DNA from: Oegoconia quadripuncta
Lineage: Eukaryota; Arthropoda; Insecta; Lepidoptera; Autostichidae
NCBI GenBank assembly: GCA_949316235.1
Contig: OX438750.1
Location: 62,001 to 126,000, forward strand
DNA length: 64,000 bases
Reading direction: 5' to 3'
The translations under genes were made by a program, and so were the position numbers. Positions 56,081 through 64,000 of this stretch are shown here, one piece after another (position 1 is the stretch's first letter; each line of letters starts with the position of its first letter). The notes under the pieces are model-generated. The model saw only the letters and a program-made list of their open reading frames with translations, was not told the origin of the DNA and made no database searches.

Positions 56081-56299
56081 CTCATCGACAATAAAGGTAA
56101 GTTGGGTGTTGCCAACTTCGAACCATTATCCTATATGGAACAATACTAAATTGGACATTTACTAAGATATAGCAAAATCCTGAAATTACCTAGTAGATAA
56201 CGTATTATGTATCTTCAAAGTAATTTCAGGAAATTGCAATATCGTAGTAAATGTATGTGCATTTTTGTGCCTGGATACTTTTAGCTGCAAGCCACTGTA

Positions 56300-57300
56300 C
56301 ATACCACGGGTTAGCTAAACAGTTATTATAGTCGGTATAATGAAGCTATAGCTACTAGCTCCTAGCTGTAGCTTCTAGCCGTATAACGCAATTCAAAGAA
56401 CTGGAATTGTTGCGAAGTGACGGCTGTTCTATTTTCATACCAAAAGTATGGAAATGAGGCGCGTCAGTTTCATGTCATTCAGTATATTTAAAACACTTAA
56501 AAGTACTTCGCCTTATATCCATACGTAATGCACTCTTTGTGTGCGGTGACGCGCCATTTGGAGACTATAACTAATTTTTACATTTGGATACAACATTTCG
56601 GGGTAAATTTTCCTCACGGTGGTAACCCGACATTTTTGATGTACTTTTTTTTCTGTCCCTTTCACCGGCACGCTTGCTAGCAGTCTATACTATTCTCTGT
56701 CTACGATTTGCACCAATTTTCACCTTTATAAAGTCCACTGTAAGCAAGATATAAGAAACTCAATTGTAAAAGAGAAAAAAGACTAGGCTGTATGGACTTG
56801 AATCCTTTGCCTCCCATCTCAATGAGTGAGCATGGAGTGAGTGGGGTATTAAAAAAAAAATTGTTTGTTTGTTTATAATTGTTTAGACTTTATCGGCTTT
56901 TTGGCGGGAACTCGGCGAGTGAAGTAGCATTTTTCTTTATAAGTCTTATAATTTGTGCATTCTAACTTTTGAAGCTTAATAATGGCAGAATATTGTGCAG
57001 CAAACGTTAGTGATAGTGTACAAGTGAAGGGAAGTGTAAATTAAAGTGCGTAACGGAGCTTTCGGGTTCCCACAAGAAGCCGCCAAAATCTTTTGTAAAG
57101 CATTCTGCCACTTTACTGAAGAATGACCTGACCGTGACTAGACTCTGTATACGCCAAGTATACGACGAATTACTTGTTTTGACTGAGACTGACTTACAAA
57201 CTGAAGAAATAAGTGAAATAAGACATGGCTGTTATGGGCTAGATCCCTTTGCCTTCTCCTAAAGGAGAGAATGAAAAAAAAAAAAAAAAAAAAAATTAGA
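56300..57300. other. AT-rich intergenic DNA with short repeat ends
   Basis: No gene recognised. Two similar pieces (about 56,785-56,855 and 57,224-57,293), each with ctttgcct and each ending in an A run, look like fragments of one dispersed retroposed repeat. Confidence 0.45.
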
Positions 57301-57393
57301 CTTTATCTGAGTAATCTGTGGTTGGCATTCGTTTGACAGCTTCGTTGGTGGCAGTTCGGCGCGTATGTTTTGGACATCTGAGTAATCTGTGTT

Positions 57394-57792
57394 TTGTACT
57401 CGGGTCGAGGGGAATCAATCGGAGCGAGGTGCATCGAACTGACCCCATCGGAGGTGGACGCACCGGCGGAGGGAGCGAAGCCGAAGCCGAAGCCGATGCC
57501 GATGCCGGTGTCGGTGCCGGCCCCGTACGTGGTGTGGCGCGGCGGGCGCTGGCGCCGCGTGCGGGGCGCGCGCTGGCGCTTCCTGCTGGCGAGCGGCGGC
57601 GCGCTGCGGGCCCTGCGCGCCGCGCCCGTGCTGCGCGCGCTGCGGGAGCTGGCCGCCGGGGGCCGGCCCGCCCCCGCCCCCGCCCGCGCCCGCCTCGGGC
57701 CCGCGCTGCCTCTGCGACCCCTCGCCCCCGCCGCCCCCGCCGCCCCCGCCGCCCCCGGCAGGTCGGTACACGGCGCGACGCGAGGAACGTAG
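57394..57792 (+). CDS. GC-rich exon-like ORF of unknown identity
   Basis: A sharp GC island in AT-rich surroundings. One plus-strand frame reads RCIELTPSEVDAPAEGAKPKPKPMPMPVSVPAPYVVWRGG, then an Arg/Ala-rich stretch (WRRVRGARWRFLL) and an Ala/Pro-rich end. A possible 5' splice site (cag|gtcggt) lies near 57,760. The low-complexity Pro/Ala/Arg composition means the opposite strand is also open. It could be a single host exon, a captured exon or non-coding GC-rich DNA. I do not recognise the protein. Confidence 0.3.
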   Translation: MYSGRGESIGARCIELTPSEVDAPAEGAKPKPKPMPMPVSVPAPYVVWRGGRWRRVRGARWRFLLASGGALRALRAAPVLRALRELAAGGRPAPAPARARLGPALPLRPLAPAAPAAPAAPGRSVHGATRGT

Positions 57793-58087
57793 GTGGACAT
57801 TTTGGCGCGAAAGTTTTCGAACTAGATACCTACCTATGTTTACCTGTAGCTCCCGCCGCGTCGAATTTGTGATGAACTCGTATACGTTTGTATTGGAATG
57901 AAATCGTAGGTCAACCGTTGGAGAAGGTCTCCCAATGAATCGTCCAATGTATGCCGTGTACGGCTCGGCCGTGTGTTGGGCGATGTACTCGGTGGATGTG
58001 CCTTCGCTCCTTATTTTGCAACGGTCCATTGGAGCAGATTGCGATTTTGATGTTGTGTTGTGAACTTGAACTACGAATGGATCTGGT

Positions 58088-58167
58088 ATACTTCAAGTTT
58101 TTATTTTATAGCGATCGGTCGTCTGTTTTACAATCGACCATTCCTGCCGGAGTCAGGTTGTATGGCT
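58088..58167 (+). repeat. Arm 1 of a long inverted repeat
   Basis: About 80 bp matching the reverse complement of 59,749-59,828 at roughly 85%, including cggtcgtct and cgaccatt blocks. It is either a terminal repeat of a 1.7-kb element or two opposed copies of one short repeat. Confidence 0.6.
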
Positions 58168-58169
58168 GC

Positions 58170-58475
58170 CCCATTGAAACTTTCCACCCTGTATATATTG
58201 TGACGAAAATGTTAAAATATTAATTTCTTTAAATATTTGTCTTAATGTATCTCTTGACCTTAATTTATAAATTACACGAATAGCTCGTTTCTGTAAGACA
58301 AATATGCTATCTGTATCAGCAGCGTTTCCCCACAGCAAGATACCATATGACATCAAGCTGTGAAAATAGCCGAAGTAGACTAAGCGCGCTGTTTCAATAT
58401 CACAAATATTTCGTATTTTCTTAACTGCATATGCGGCAGAACTGAGTCTTGATGGTGATGATACTTAATTGCAAC
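58170..58475 (-). pseudogene. Jockey/CR1-like RT C-terminal fragment
   Basis: Reads RLSSAAYAVKKIRNICDIE, TARLVYFGYFHSLMSYGILL, WGNAADTDSIFVLQKRAIRVI, then QIFKEINILTFSSQYI. This is the thumb and post-RT region of Jockey-type non-LTR elements. The catalytic domain is missing on one side and the 3' end on the other. Confidence 0.72.
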
Positions 58476-58499
58476 TGTCATCACTAGTGCCTGATCTAG

Positions 58500-59740
58500 G
58501 AAAAATCTTGTGTTTCAGGCAAAGCTAGGACTTTTATTACTTAAAACAATATAATGATATAGGTATTAACTAAAGCTCTCTAAATAAAGTAAGTAGATAC
58601 ACAGAATAAATCTATGCTTAAAGACTACCTCAAGGCGGTCACTAACTAGTAGACCAAATTTTGAAGGAATTCTTGTAGTAATTTCTTATTATGACTGTAG
58701 GTAAGGTGGTACATGGCCATTTTCGCGTTTAATCTATTGCAAAGAAGTGGTCCCAGGAACACGTAAAACCTAGATGAAAGTGCATGTTTTGTCCCTGTGT
58801 TGTTAGGGCAAACTATTGGATCTTTACCTATGAAGTTGAGAGTTTTTTTTTCCTCCATTAATCATATGTACCAATTCCTGCGATTTTCAAAGCTAAATCC
58901 TTGTTTTTTACTTGGAAAATGGAATATTATTTCAAGGTTTCACATAAAATTTGAACAGAGCTCTTTTCATGTGCTTCCCATAATCATTTCTTAGATTCGC
59001 TGAAACTTTTATAAAGCGGTTACTTTTAAAAATTAATGCTGCCTATACTTAACTTAATGTTATCCGATAACACGCACAAAGTTTAGCTAAATTTGGATTT
59101 GCCGTTCCCAAAAAAAAAAATCAAAAATGGTTGTATGGAGAAAACATTCTTAATGAAATTCTTCATACAAAACGCCAATTTCATAGGTGAGGAGCTAATA
59201 TATTGTTTCGTCTTTTGTTCGTAATTTCAGTGCTGTATGGAACACTTTAGTCTAGACCCATTAACATGAAATCCCTAATGCTATATACAAATTCCCCTTT
59301 TGTAAATATTTTATCCAAGTATATATCCGCATATAAGATAAAATTAGTTACCACATTTAAGATAAAGTTGCTCTGCTCCTTAGGGGATAGCTGAAAATCA
59401 GTGTTTTGCTCAATGAGCAATCTAATACATTGAGCTATGACCCATTTGTACTGCTTGCGTGCGTTAGTGTTACAATATTATGTTATTGTTGTTGGTGTGT
59501 TACCTTATCTGTGTATCAATATGTATAAGCTAATTGTATGTGTGCAACTGTGGAAACAAATAAAGGCTTTATCTATCTATCTAATTATGAATTTTAAGTA
59601 TATCTTATTCATGATCTGTCCCTGTGCTGTCCTGTACTATTGCTTCCTGCTGCTGTGTTTGTCTTCCTTTCTGTTTTAGATCGCTCAAACAGGATCTAGA
59701 CCCATAGTTTGGCACAGATTACATACTGGTCAACCTCATT
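58500..59740. other. AT-rich DNA, no gene recognised
   Basis: Only short open frames. A polyadenylation-like AATAAA near 59,559 is followed by (TATC)n (59,571-59,582), a pattern seen at the 3' ends of some insect non-LTR elements. No coding body was found for it. Confidence 0.45.
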
Positions 59741-59748
59741 CAGCGTTT

Positions 59749-59828
59749 TAGCCATACAACCGGACTCTGGCAGTAATGGTCGACCGTAATATAGACGACC
59801 GATTGCCATAAAATAAAAAGTTCAAGTT
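59749..59828 (-). repeat. Arm 2 of a long inverted repeat
   Basis: Inverted partner of 58,088-58,167. Similarity ends just inside the tatggct motif on both sides. Confidence 0.6.
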
Positions 59829-59909
59829 AATGCAACGTTTGTTATAAATAATTGTTGTAATAAAGATTATCTTTGTTCCTGTATCATCATATTAGCAGCA
59901 CTCTCTATT

Positions 59910-60038
59910 AAGTGTTTTTTTTTATGCACGACGGGTTCATACTTGACCTCAATCACATCTGATGTTAAGTGAAGATGAGGTCGAAGGTGGAAGCGTACTG
60001 ACCCGGAGACCCCAACACATTTGGGGGACTGGCTATCC
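59910..60038 (+). repeat. Dispersed repeat at the E13 insertion site
   Basis: The T-run and the cacgacgggttcatacttgacc, catctgatgttaagtg and gaggtcgaaggtgg blocks resemble a repeat common in lepidopteran genomes (from recall). It ends ...ggctatcc directly at the poly(T) of E13, with no telomeric unit. Confidence 0.5.
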
Positions 60039-60064
60039 TTTTTTTTTTTTTTTTTTTTTTTTTT

Positions 60065-60176
60065 CGAGGGGAAATACGTTTACGCATTCGACCCGCCGCT
60101 GTGGGGCAGCGACGGGGATATGTGGGACTCCCCGCTCCAATGACAGGAGCGGGACTACCCACTAAAACCCCCCGGC
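60065..60176 (-). other. 3' module of E13 (family D)
   Basis: Closing stem CGAGGGG (60,065-60,071) with CCCCCCG (60,168-60,174), allowing one G.U in the RNA. Hairpin A is CCCGCCGCTG around tgggg with CAGCGACGGG. Hairpin B is GTGGG/CCCAC with CCCGCTCC/GGAGCGGG. Confidence 0.8.
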
Positions 60177-60362
60177 GACCTTCCTCGGCAGTAGGGAGGA
60201 CCTGGGAACGCATAAGCGGCTCCAGGTCGTCCCCCGCCCCGCCTCCCCTCACAAGGGGAGGCCCGTTCCCGGAGGGCGGCTAGCGCGCCCTCCGCGGGAG
60301 CACTGTCGAGCCCCACACCGCGATCAGCGAGCGGTATGAGGCGCGACAGGGCCCGATGCGAC

Positions 60363-60456
60363 GACACCCCCCCGGTCGCTCCGGGGGGTGTCATCCTCTC
60401 CCGGGTCGCGTCCGGCGGCTACATCGCCCCGAGATGTAGCCGCCCGCGACCCCGGG
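60363..60456 (-). other. Hairpin pair in the family D 3' UTR
   Basis: GACACCCCCC/GGGGGGTGTC (60,363-60,392), then CCCGGGTCGCG (60,400-60,410) with CGCGACCCCGGG (60,445-60,456) enclosing a perfect GGCGGCTACATC/GATGTAGCCGCC. They lie just after the ORF2 stop and are conserved in all four D copies. Their role is unknown. Confidence 0.75.
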
Positions 60457-60471
60457 CGACGTGCAGGGGGG

Positions 60472-63400
60472 CTAGCGAGCGTTGCCGCCCCCCCGACGTC
60501 GCCTCCTGCGAGCGGGATCGGCCCTCTCCCGATCCCGCTCTGCGGCCTCCTTCTGGAGCATGACTGCCTCGCAGAAGGAGGCCGCTGCCCTCCAACCCTC
60601 CTCGCTCGCCAGCATAGCCGCGACCAATGCTGGCGGGGACAGATCTCGTCCGATCCGGTCGACCAGGTCTCGACGCTCGGACTGCCACGCCGGGCAGTCC
60701 TCCAGCGTGTGCTGGGCGGAGTCCTGGTCGGACGCGCAGTGGTGGCATCGTGCCGTCTCCTCCCGTCCGATTCGACTCAGATACTCACCGAAGCACCCGT
60801 GCCCGGTGAGTATCTGAGTCAACCTGTAGGTGACGCAGCCTTTCCTCCCCATCCATGCTTCGAAGTTCGGCAGAACGGCTCCGACGGCGCGTTGGCGGGC
60901 GCAGCCTTGTAGCACAAGGCGCTCCCGCCAGAGCGTCAGCGCACGTCGGTGTGCGTTCTGCCGTAGCATTTCGAGCTCTCGGTCCGGCGCGACCCCCTCG
61001 GCGTCCCGTCCGACAGAACGGATGCGGTCGTAAACCGCCGCGTCCATGTCGGCCAGGATGTCGAAGGGTGGAGCCCGCGCTAGGACCGTCGCCGCCTCGA
61101 ACGAAATCGTCCGGTAGCCTCGTACGATCCGGATGGCCATCAGCCGCTGCAGGCTCCCGAGGAGAGCTCTGCAGCGGGAGGACCCCGCCAGGTCGCTGGA
61201 CCAGACGGGGGCCCCGTAGAGGGCCATGGATCGCACGACGCCACCGTAGAGGCGGCGAACTTCCTCCCGTGGTCCCCCGAGATTAGGTAGCAGGCGGTGC
61301 AACGCGCCCGCTACCTTCCGCACTCGGGGGACCAGGCGCTCGAAATGCTCTTCGAAGCCCCATCGGCTGTCCAGGGTGAGGCCCAGGTACTTGATGCACC
61401 GCCCCACCTGGACTTCAGCGTCACCTACCCGGAATCGCGAGCTGGGTGGTTGCCGGCCTCGTCGGAGGCCATGGAACCATAGCGCCTCGGTCTTGTGAGG
61501 CGCTACCTCCAGGCCCAGCTCGCGTACCTTCCCGACGACACATGCCACGCCAAGTTCGGCGAGCCGAAGCACCTCCTCGAAGTCGGTCCCCTCGGCCAAC
61601 ACCAGTGTGTCGTCTGCGTAGCAGACGACAGACAGGCCGGGGGGGAGACTGATGCGAAGGACCGCATCGTATGCGAGGTTCCACAACAGGGGCCCTAAAA
61701 CGGACCCCTGTGGAACCCCGCAACAGACATCCCTCCGTGTTTCCACCCCGTTCCGACCAATAAACCTCACGGTCCTGTCGCGCAGATAGGCCCCGATAAC
61801 GGCCCGCAGGTAGGGAGGTACCTCGTGATATACGAGGGCCTCCCTGATCGCCTGCCAGGGGAGGGCACCGAAGGCGTTGACGATGTCCAAACTCACCGCC
61901 AACGCCACACCCCCCCCGCGGACCGCCGATTCCGACAGGGAGCGAACGAGGTTGACCGCGTCAACCGTCGATCGCCCCTGCCGGAATCCGAACTGGCGGT
62001 CCGACAAATCGGGACCCACTCGCGACAGGTGCCCGCTGATACGAGCGGAGATAACTCTCTCGAAGAGTTTCCCCGTCTCGTTCAGCAGGCATATCGGTCG
62101 GAACGCAGAGGGATTGTCTGCGGTCCTTCCTTCCTTCTTCAGGAGCACCAGTCTCGCTTCCTTCCAGCCGAGGGGGAACACACCGTCACGGAGGCAGCTA
62201 GTGAATAGCTGCCTCATGCGGTTCCCCAGGATAGCCAATGCCAACACCAGCGCCTTACCCGGGACTCCGTCGGGTCCAGGCGCGGTGTTTCGGGAGGCCA
62301 GCCGCCGAACGGCCCGGTCCAGCTCACCCTCCGTGACTTCGCAATCGTCGGACCGGGGATCCCGGCCCGACTGCGACGGAGGGTTCGAGGGACTATCCTG
62401 GACCCTTGGGAAGAGCGTGTCTACCACTCTTCCCACGAATTCGGGGTCCAGGGTCTCCGTCAACGGAGGGACCCACGGTTTGAGCTTGCCCAGTACCATT
62501 CGGTACGGGCGCCCCCATGGGTCCCTGTCCAGTCCCTCGATGAGCTCTCTCCAGGAACGGGCCTTGGCCTCAGCGATAGCATCGCTGAGAGCCTTCACCG
62601 CGGCCCCGTACTCCCGACGCACTTCGGCTATCTCCTCGGCTGTGGCTCGCCGCCTTCTGCGGGCTCGAAGGTACGGGCGACGAGCTCTCGCGACCGCCGA
62701 TCGCAGTCGCGAGATCTCTTCGCTCCACCAGTACGTCGAGCCCGCTCTGGCCGGCCGGACCCGGGGCATCGAGGCATCGCAAATCGACACCATCGTGTCC
62801 CGGAACCAGGCCGCCTGCGCTTCCGGATCAGACGAGATCTCCTCCTCCCCCCAGTCCGCGACGTGGGCTGCGGCCGCGACCATATCTCGGTCGAGCCGCT
62901 TGAGGGACCAACGTCGCGGAGGGCTGCCGTCCTGACGTGGGCGGGTAGGATGGCGGAGCGACACACCGAATACGATGTGTCGGTGGTCAGAAAGGTTGAC
63001 CACCTCCTCCGCCACCCTCCATCCCGACACCATGTGTATCGCAGAGGGAGTCGCCCATGACAAATCCACGATCGACTCCCCCTGCCATCGCACACAGGTG
63101 CTGACTGAACCCCGGTTTATCAACCGGAGGTCCAGTCCCGCCGCCCACTCCAGGAGGGTCTCTCCTCTCACGTCGTCCCGGGTGTCGCCCCACTCTCGCG
63201 AGTGGGCGTTAAAATCACCCATGACGAATACGGGACGGGGGGCGCAACCGCGGATGCGGTTCGCCAGCCCGTCCAGGTATGCCTCGTACGCGGCGAGGCC
63301 GCAATTCGGAGAGATGTAGCAGCCCACTACGGCCGTGGAACCCCACTCCACGGCCACAAACCCCATCCCGCTCCCTAGGAGGGAGCAATGGAGGCCATCA

Positions 63401-63591
63401 CCCCCAGCCCAATACACTGCAGCGGAGCCGTCGTCAGCCCCGAACCATCGAGGATGGTTCGGGACCGAGTAAGGCTCCGCTACCACCGCGAGGGCAACTG
63501 ACCACTCCGCGAGCGTCTGCATCAGCAGGTCTTGCGCTGCGCGGCAGTGGTTCAGGTTGCCCTGAAGTATTATATTGGGCCGTGGGTCCAT
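60472..63591 (-). CDS. ORF2: APE endonuclease / reverse transcriptase (E13)
   Basis: A 1,039-residue protein starting MDPRPNIILQGNLNHCRAAQ. The endonuclease has AEPYSVPNHPRW, VMGDFNAHS and SDHRHI. The RT has PGPDGVPGKALVLAL, FRPICLLNETGKLFERV, FGFRQGRSTVDAV, SLDIVNAFGALPW, GVPQGSVLGPLLW and YADD at 658-661. The C-terminal CCHC is CHHCASDQDSAQHTLEDC. The ATG (63,589-63,591) overlaps the ORF1 stop as TAATG. It is intact and is the only complete D ORF2 in the window, so it or a relative could have supplied the enzyme for E5a, E11 and E12. Confidence 0.95.
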   Translation of the reverse strand: MDPRPNIILQGNLNHCRAAQDLLMQTLAEWSVALAVVAEPYSVPNHPRWFGADDGSAAVYWAGGDGLHCSLLGSGMGFVAVEWGSTAVVGCYISPNCGLAAYEAYLDGLANRIRGCAPRPVFVMGDFNAHSREWGDTRDDVRGETLLEWAAGLDLRLINRGSVSTCVRWQGESIVDLSWATPSAIHMVSGWRVAEEVVNLSDHRHIVFGVSLRHPTRPRQDGSPPRRWSLKRLDRDMVAAAAHVADWGEEEISSDPEAQAAWFRDTMVSICDASMPRVRPARAGSTYWWSEEISRLRSAVARARRPYLRARRRRRATAEEIAEVRREYGAAVKALSDAIAEAKARSWRELIEGLDRDPWGRPYRMVLGKLKPWVPPLTETLDPEFVGRVVDTLFPRVQDSPSNPPSQSGRDPRSDDCEVTEGELDRAVRRLASRNTAPGPDGVPGKALVLALAILGNRMRQLFTSCLRDGVFPLGWKEARLVLLKKEGRTADNPSAFRPICLLNETGKLFERVISARISGHLSRVGPDLSDRQFGFRQGRSTVDAVNLVRSLSESAVRGGGVALAVSLDIVNAFGALPWQAIREALVYHEVPPYLRAVIGAYLRDRTVRFIGRNGVETRRDVCCGVPQGSVLGPLLWNLAYDAVLRISLPPGLSVVCYADDTLVLAEGTDFEEVLRLAELGVACVVGKVRELGLEVAPHKTEALWFHGLRRGRQPPSSRFRVGDAEVQVGRCIKYLGLTLDSRWGFEEHFERLVPRVRKVAGALHRLLPNLGGPREEVRRLYGGVVRSMALYGAPVWSSDLAGSSRCRALLGSLQRLMAIRIVRGYRTISFEAATVLARAPPFDILADMDAAVYDRIRSVGRDAEGVAPDRELEMLRQNAHRRALTLWRERLVLQGCARQRAVGAVLPNFEAWMGRKGCVTYRLTQILTGHGCFGEYLSRIGREETARCHHCASDQDSAQHTLEDCPAWQSERRDLVDRIGRDLSPPALVAAMLASEEGWRAAASFCEAVMLQKEAAERDRERADPARRRRRRGGGNAR

Positions 63592-64000
63592 TACTGGGCC
63601 TCCATGGCCACCTCCACCGGGCTAACTAGCCCCGGCTGGGACGACTGGGATGTGGCGGGGGGAGTGCTGATAGCTCCCCCCTTCCTCCTTTTCGGCGGGG
63701 TGCACTTTTTGGCACCCAGCCGATGGTTTGACGGCCGACCTAGGTCGGCGCAAACCGGGCACCTAGGAGCGCTCGCTGTGCAGTCCCGGGCCTTATGGCC
63801 CGGAAGACTGCATTTGTAGCAGCGAGCGCTCCTGTCCACCCCCGTGGGGCACGTCGCCCTGACGTGCCCCATTTCGAGGCACTGGAAGCACTGTAATGGT
63901 CGTGCTGCCAGTGCCTCTGCTCGGACCAATGCCCACCCCACCTGGACCCGCTGGGCGGCCGCCACCTTGCGGACCGCCGCAAGTGGGCCCCGGACCCACG
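63591..64000 (-). CDS. ORF1 C-terminal part (E13), continues beyond the window
   Basis: About 136 codons entering at VRGPLAAVRKVAAAQRVQVGWALVRAE, the conserved region that precedes the zinc knuckles in all ORF1s here. Then come three CCHC knuckles (CFQCLEMGHVRATC, CYKCSLPGHKARDC, CPVCADLGRPSNHRLGAKKC), a basic patch (PPKRRKGG) and the C-terminus ...VEVAMEAQ. The stop TAA (63,591-63,593) shares its last A with the ORF2 ATG. This is the only family D ORF1 sequence in the window. Confidence 0.9.
   Translation of the reverse strand, partial: WVRGPLAAVRKVAAAQRVQVGWALVRAEALAARPLQCFQCLEMGHVRATCPTGVDRSARCYKCSLPGHKARDCTASAPRCPVCADLGRPSNHRLGAKKCTPPKRRKGGAISTPPATSQSSQPGLVSPVEVAMEAQ

Larger units (their letters stand above)
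54054..56157 (-). mobile_element. Internally deleted BEL/Pao LTR retrotransposon
   Basis: A complete 3' LTR lies at 54,054-54,518 (sense TGTCC...CAACA). Inside it is a purine tract (sense ggtgggcgg) and the integrase end of pol. The 5' LTR survives only as its first 66 bp (56,092-56,157). The pair TTTAC at 54,049-54,053 and 56,158-56,162 is a 5-bp target duplication. The deletion removed most of the 5' LTR, gag, protease, RT and RNase H. Confidence 0.85.
53857..56297. mobile_element. Tc1/mariner-like palindromic MITE carrying nested insertions
   Basis: Terminal inverted repeats CAGTGGCTTGCAGC (53,857-53,870) and GCTGCAAGCCACTG (56,284-56,297) are each flanked by TA, the Tc1/mariner target duplication. 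Inner arms also pair (gtatccaggc near 54,009 with gcctggatac near 56,266; cctgaaattac near 56,179 with gtaatttcagg near 56,220). Removing the nested BEL/Pao copy (54,054-56,157) and a small insertion at about 53,871-54,008 leaves a long hairpin element of about 200 bp. It has no transposase. Confidence 0.8.
60039..64000 (-). mobile_element. E13: family D element, 5' part outside the window
   Basis: Poly(T) 60,039-60,064, 3' UTR 60,065-60,471, intact ORF2 60,472-63,591 and the C-terminal part of ORF1 to the right edge. It is the only D copy here with a complete ORF2. Its 3' flank is ordinary DNA (ggctatcc), not telomere, although the junction still reads CC|T. Whether the 5' flank is telomeric lies beyond the window. 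Confidence 0.92.

Noticed and set aside
57303..57800. Minus-strand Ala/Arg/Gly-rich frames opposite the GC-rich ORF
   Set aside because: Low-complexity translations of the same GC island; the plus-strand frame has the only ordered-looking stretch.
47178..60038. tRNA or rRNA genes
   Set aside because: No cloverleaf with A/B boxes and no rDNA-like sequence was recognised, even though R1-clade relatives often sit in rDNA.

Overview
The window is a telomeric and subtelomeric chromosome end from an insect, most likely a moth or butterfly. The evidence is short (CCTAA)n/(TTAGG)n tracts, packed with GC-rich non-LTR retrotransposons of the R1 clade, followed by AT-rich DNA carrying fragments of insect transposons. 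The C-rich strand reads left to right, so left is probably distal and right proximal. No ordinary host gene is recognised with confidence, and the species cannot be named from this sequence.

Layout of 1-47,212. At least 13 retrotransposon copies lie head to tail, all with sense on the minus strand. Each reads, left to right on the plus strand: telomeric CC, poly(T) (the poly(A) tail), 3' UTR, ORF2, ORF1, 5' UTR, telomeric AACC. The insertion register is always GGTT^AGG on the sense strand. This orientation, the UAAUG-type ORF junctions and the proteins (three CCHC knuckles in ORF1; APE endonuclease, reverse transcriptase and CCHC in ORF2) point to the SART group of telomere-specific elements. 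I use these family labels. A: E2, E5, E7 full length; E8, E10 ORF1 only; E0 partial. B: E3, E4 full length. C: E6 fragment. D: E5a, E11, E12 5'-truncated; E13 running off the right edge. N: E1, E9, about 1.4 kb with no ORF.

How they may work together. E2, E3, E4 and E5 have intact ORF1 and ORF2. E7 has intact ORF1 and one homopolymer break in ORF2. E8 and E10 keep only ORF1, and E1 and E9 keep no coding capacity. All classes share a folded 3' module directly before the poly(A), whose stems covary between families. All copies with a complete 5' end in families A, B and N begin with a fold that matches the hepatitis-delta-virus-like (HDV-like) self-cleaving ribozyme topology. This looks like a telomere-resident community in which full-length elements supply enzyme to ORF1-only and ORF-less passengers.

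47,213-60,038. A 5'-truncated, RNase H-bearing non-LTR element on the plus strand, with a 12-bp target duplication, interrupts the last telomeric tract. The tract ends at 51,337-51,375 against a broken reverse transcriptase gene. Then comes AT-rich DNA with a palindromic Tc1/mariner-like MITE that holds an internally deleted BEL/Pao retrotransposon, a GC-rich exon-like ORF of unknown nature, a Jockey/CR1-like RT fragment and other repeat debris.

60,039-64,000. A family D element (E13) with intact ORF2 and the C-terminal part of ORF1 sits with its 3' end in non-telomeric DNA, in the same orientation.
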